Positions 60,361-64,000 of a stretch of 64,000 nucleotides of DNA are shown here, in pieces. How positions within the stretch are numbered: the first letter of the stretch is position 1; each line of letters begins with the position of its first letter. Below the pieces are notes generated by a model. It had not been told where the DNA came from. It made no database searches and worked only from the letters and a program-made list of their open reading frames with translations. Position numbers and translations under genes: made by a program. This DNA comes from Liolophura sinensis (Eukaryota > Mollusca > Polyplacophora > Chitonida > Chitonidae). The DNA lies in contig NC_088296.1 of the NCBI RefSeq assembly GCF_032854445.1, positions 11,446,706 to 11,510,705 on the forward strand, read 5' to 3'.

Positions 60361-61431
60361 GCTTTTGCACGGCCGGCGATTAAGCACGACAACCCAAAGA
60401 CACTAGATGATGCTGGGATATTTCGTGTGGCATGTGAGAATGCTATCAGTAGCATAGATGTGGTGGGAGTTTTGGAATATCCAGGCAATCTCAAAAAGTT
60501 AGTTGGCAAAATGCCATACCTTTTCCATGACAGGTGGAGAAACATCGTTTACCAAAACAGGGTAAACGGTCAGCCGACTATGTTTTCTCATCTGGTGAAC
60601 TTTGCGAAAAGAGAATCCGGGAAGGCTGACGATCCTACGTACGGTAGAGACTCTCTACGCTTTGAATCTAAAGACAAAGAGGGCCCAGCCAATGTTCAAA
60701 AACAGACCGGTACCAGGCAAAAGGATAGTTACGCCACAAACCTAGCTGAACCGCCAACAGATAGAGTCAATGAACAGTGTAACATCAGGTCACACAGTTC
60801 CCCCAGCAGCAACAACGGTGCCAAACGAACAGTCCTCTTGTCACTTTGTTTGCACTGCAAGGATCAAAATCACTGTCTGGAGGACTGCCGAAAATTGAAA
60901 GCATTGTCTTATAAAGATCGGATGGAAAATCTAAAGGTGAAGAGACCATGTTTTGGGTGCCTTAAGGGTGGTCACAGGAGTAAGGATTGCAGAAATAAAC
61001 CTGTCTGTCAAGAATGTAATGGAAGACATCCCATATTCTGTCATGTGGGCGGTAACGTTTCTCGCCTGACTCAAGCGTCAAACGCTAGCACCGAGTCGCA
61101 CATCGTGAACAGCGCATGTGCAAATCTGGTTAACAGCCGACATCAGAATATGCGGGCCGGAGACGAAGAGTGTACAATGGCTATCATACCAGTAACCGTA
61201 AAAATGCAGAATGGTATGGCATCGGTCCAAACCTACGCTCTTCTTGAAACGGGTAAAACTGCCCCATTTTCCACCGAACACCTTGTCACAAGACACGGAG
61301 AAAGTGGTAAGGCTATAAGGATTACCTTGGACCCAATGGGGTCACTCTTCACCATGACAGCAACTGATGAGAATATTTTGGCCATTGGTAATTTAAGCAA
61401 CGAGAATACCATCAGACTACCAATAGTGTAA
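60361..61431 (+). pseudogene. BEL/Pao gag and protease start
   Basis: Open frame between an in-frame TAA (60358-60360) and TAA (61429-61431). Gag-like sequence also continues upstream of the first stop in the same frame, so the visible start is a lesion. The first part (YPGNLKKLVGKMPYLFHDRW) resembles BEL/Pao gag. Two CCHC zinc knuckles with C-x2-C-x4-H-x4-C spacing lie at 60847-60888 and 60949-60990, and a partial third (CQECNGRH) at 61006-61041. The retropepsin motif follows at 61237-61266 as ALLETGKTAP, where families normally have Asp-Ser/Thr-Gly. The Asp is Glu here (61246-61248), so the protease is probably dead. The family normally binds RNA through the knuckles and cleaves its polyprotein with the protease. 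Confidence 0.88.
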
Positions 61432-61459
61432 TACTAGGAAATGTGCGCCATTAACAGCT

Positions 61460-61642
61460 GATCACGTTTCGACATCCTCAGATCTGATAGAATGGCCCCA
61501 TTTGACAGGTGTTGATCTGACAACAATCAAAGCGAACGTGGAGTTCCTTATTGGTAATAATGTACCGGACGAATACACACCTTTGGAAACCAGAATAGGA
61601 CCACGTGCCAGTCCACACGCAACAAGACCAACGCCAGGGTAA
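61460..61642 (+). pseudogene. BEL/Pao protease C-terminal part
   Basis: After a frameshift the homology continues one frame over: SSDLIEWPHLTGVDL, then VEFLIGNNVPDEYTPLETR and a final ATRPTPG. The wording (WPHL...L.IGN.VP) is typical of the region between protease and reverse transcriptase in BEL/Pao polyproteins. It ends at a TAA (61640-61642). Confidence 0.82.
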
Positions 61643-61730
61643 ATAGCATGGAATGTTGTTCGTCCTGCCGCAAGCCACACTTCGACACAGATTTCTCTCT
61701 ACGTTCAGGGAACATCAGTAACTGTCCTAG

Positions 61731-61884
61731 ATGGGATCGTCGACAAGGGACATGCCTAGTTGGTACCAAGTAGCGAACTTGCACGGAATGATAGCAGGGT
61801 TTGGTACATACCCCACCAATGTGTGTATCATCCACAGAAGCCAGAGAAAATTTGAGTCGTTTTTAGATTGTGCACCAAAGTACC
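61731..61884 (+). pseudogene. BEL/Pao reverse transcriptase, N-terminal fragment
   Basis: IVDKGHA, a stop (TAG), then WYIPHQCVYHPQKPEKI, another stop (TGA) and VVF. A frameshift leads to DCAPKYQ, which corresponds to the conserved RVVFDCAA-type start of the RT. The homology then jumps straight into integrase sequence at about 61885. The palm domain with its YxDD box, and RNase H, are deleted. Confidence 0.8.
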
Positions 61885-62308
61885 AACTTGTTTCAAGATG
61901 TGTCGGAAGTACCCAGCTCTAGCTGTATAACAGAAGATGGCTGGTCTTCATAAGGAAAGACTTAAGGTGAACCAAGCACCATTTATAGCAGTTGGTATGG
62001 ACTACTTTGGTCCCTTCAAAATAAAACGTGGACGGACCATTGTAAAGTGATATGGCGTCACATTTAGATGTCTAGAGGCATTCACCTCGATCTAGCCGCT
62101 TCTTTGACCACAGACTATTGCATCAATGCCATTCGTAGACTTGCAGCCGAATGGTCCCCCCATCCAAATGGTCCGCAAGATCCTGTTTTCTTTTCTCCGA
62201 TAACAGACTGTACTCAACTGGACGATGAGCCGCTGTCGACTATCACGCAACCTGACTGTGACAGTCAGCCTGCTTCACGTGACCTGTGACTGAAGGCCCG
62301 TTCCACGT
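61885..62308 (+). pseudogene. BEL/Pao integrase, copy 1 (shorter)
   Basis: Contains KERLKVNQAPFIAVGMDYFG with the first catalytic Asp at 62000-62002, an in-frame TGA at 62048-62050, and a frameshift before SRGIHLDLAASLTTD (62071 on). After about 62146 it lacks 149 bp present in copy 2, including the site of the second catalytic Asp. It resumes at GGTCCGCAAGATCCTG and ends near 62308. Confidence 0.82.
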
Positions 62309-62338
62309 TACCTTACCGAAGGAGTCCTATATTTCTCA

Positions 62339-63028
62339 CCTTCGCAGAACCGTTGGTCATCTGGGCAGAAACTCCATTCTTGCTACTCTTCAATAACTTG
62401 ATTATAAGTTATCTTTTGGATAACGGAAGCATCAGTAGCTATCAAGAAACTTGTTTCAAGATGTGTCATCTGTCGCAAGTACCCAGCTCTAGCTGCATAA
62501 CAGAAGATGGCTGATCTTCATAAGGAAAGACTTAAGGTGAACCAAGCACCATTTATAGCAGTTGGTATGGACTACTTTGGTCCCTTCAAAATAAAACGTG
62601 GACGGACCATTGTAAAGTGATACGGCGTCATATTTAGATGTCTAGAGGCATTCACCTCGATCTAGCCGCTTCTTTGACCACAGACTCTTGCATCAATGCC
62701 ATTCGTAGACTTGCAGCGAAAAGAGCACCTGTGGAAATAATTAGATCCCACAATGGAACGAACCTAGGCGTGAAGAGATTCAACGATCGAATCAATCCAT
62801 GCAACAGAAGAATATAACCTGGATCTTCAATCCTCCGTTGGGTTCTCACCATGGGTGAGTGTAGGAACGCCCCCATCCACATCCGAATGGTCCGCAAGAT
62901 CCTGTTTTCTTTTCTCCGATAACAGACTGTACTCAACTGGACGATGAGCCGCTGTCGACTATCACGCAACCTGACTGTGACAGTCAGCCTGCTTCACGTG
63001 ACCTGTGACTGAAGGCCCGTGCCACGTG
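62339..63028 (+). pseudogene. BEL/Pao integrase, copy 2 (longer)
   Basis: Begins earlier than copy 1 with zinc-binding-domain remnants (HLRRTVGHLGRNSILATLQ), then runs parallel to copy 1 at about 98% identity by eye over 62481-62716. It has the same TGA (62618-62620) and the same frameshift. Its longer central part encodes EIIRSHNGTNLG, where the usual second catalytic Asp is His (62749-62751). Several further stops follow. Confidence 0.82.
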
Positions 63029-63060
63029 TTCTGCCTGGGGTCAGTCCTTCAGGCGAGAGG

Positions 63061-64000
63061 TGTAACGGTCACCCTCCGAACATTTTTATATCCATAACTT
63101 ACTTTTATAGCCCCAAATATCCATATTGATGTTATCAGTGTTTCTGCTATTTGTGGCCGGATTGTCGCCCAGTACAGCCACAGTCTCACTCCAAGGCCCT
63201 CACAAGCGTATGGTTTGCGGAAGTATATGTCATTTGACGACTGAACATATAATTTGAAAAAAAAACATTTGGTTTTAAGGACATAGTGCGAATCATGAAG
63301 TCCACCTCATACGTTGAGGCATAATGGGCATGAAAATGTCAAATTGATTTGGTGGTCGTGGTACATATATTTTTTGCTCTGCTCGCTCCAGAAAGTGGAA
63401 GCACCAGGCTATTTTGTGCAAGTGTACTTTGACAGTATTACGAGTCATGGCGCCTCGACCTTCTCAATGGTTGGTGAGATGCGATTTCATTCTGCCAGCA
63501 AAAAGGTTTTTATAATCATGTGGACAATGGTCAGTGGACAATGGACAGTGGTTTACACCAGGCACTCTGGATTCCTGCACCGATACGCCTGACCTCTATC
63601 GTATAAATATTCGAAACTGAACAGCAAAGAAATGAATGAAGAATTCAAAATATATGCCGTTACCTTAGTATTGTTGTTGACGATTAATGTTATGTGGATA
63701 GCTACTCTCTACATTACATTATTCGTTCATATACAACTATTGTAAAATGTCAATACATGAAGACAATTTTCATTCGATGCTATAGAGCTTATTTGTATGC
63801 AATTAGCCTAAATTGGAATGATTATTTGATTCAAAGCGAACACCTCTCACAAATTTAAGAATCGCACGAACTGCGGAAATGATAGGCCCAGTCCCGTATT
63901 AGTCTTCAAGAAGAAAAACATTCTGGCTGATGTAAGAGGTTTTTTAAGGGGTTAGGAAGCCATTATCAGCTTCCAAGTGGTCACAAAATTTGGGATTACG
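63061..64000. other. Non-coding stretch at the right edge
   Basis: It should include the 3' LTR if one survives, but no repeat of upstream sequence is visible. The plus frame 63314-63592 (92 codons) has no recognisable motif. Confidence 0.45.

Larger units (their letters stand above)
60210..63060 (+). mobile_element. Inactive BEL/Pao LTR retrotransposon
   Basis: Order on the plus strand: gag, aspartic protease, start of reverse transcriptase, integrase (copy 1), integrase (copy 2). This is the gag-PR-RT-(RH)-IN order of BEL/Pao elements. Most of RT and all of RNase H are missing. Multiple stops and frameshifts interrupt every part, the protease and integrase catalytic residues are altered, and no LTRs are visible. 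It can therefore no longer move by itself. Boundaries are approximate. Confidence 0.85.

Noticed and set aside
59981-63700. LTRs of the BEL/Pao element
   Set aside because: By-eye comparison of sequence before 60210 and after 63030 found no matching terminal repeats.

Overview
The window looks like intergenic and intronic DNA from a lophotrochozoan animal, most likely a mollusc. The grounds are AT-rich sequence with almost no open coding frames, one vertebrate-style split gene, and many copies of two tRNA-derived SINE families. Their 3' ends (one ending in CACT repeats, the other in AAAT repeats) resemble mollusc SINEs as I know them. A bivalve is my best guess; a brachiopod or another lophotrochozoan is not excluded. 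There is nothing bacterial here: no operons, no CRISPR arrays and no prophage.

Only one cellular coding segment is well supported. It is the first coding exon, on the minus strand at 49416-50115, of a natriuretic-peptide-receptor-like protein (receptor guanylate cyclase or clearance-receptor type). It has a signal peptide, the start of the extracellular ligand-binding domain, and a consensus phase-1 splice donor. The rest of the gene would lie at lower coordinates. I could not find the next exon, so the intron may run beyond the left edge of the window.

The right end (about 60.2-63.06 kb) holds a dead BEL/Pao LTR retrotransposon. It keeps gag with zinc knuckles, a mutated protease, a scrap of reverse transcriptase, and two tandem copies of the integrase region that share the same disabling lesions. 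I could not see LTRs.

The rest is repeats. There are about eight SINE-A pieces (tail near GTTTAACGTCGTACTTAA), more than twenty SINE-B pieces (tail near GTTTTACGCCGTACTCAA), two copies of a palindromic MITE-like element, and six or more copies of a third dispersed repeat (family C). A 200-bp sequence occurs twice. Nine minisatellite arrays have units of 16, 24, 27, 30, 32, 32, 34, 46 and 72 bp. Several arrays create long but meaningless open frames. The stretches between are unassigned non-coding DNA.

The most informative points are the receptor exon, the duplicated already-dead integrase block, the shared 3' core of the two SINE families, and a nested SINE with clean target-site duplications. 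I did not find a convincing new multi-gene system.
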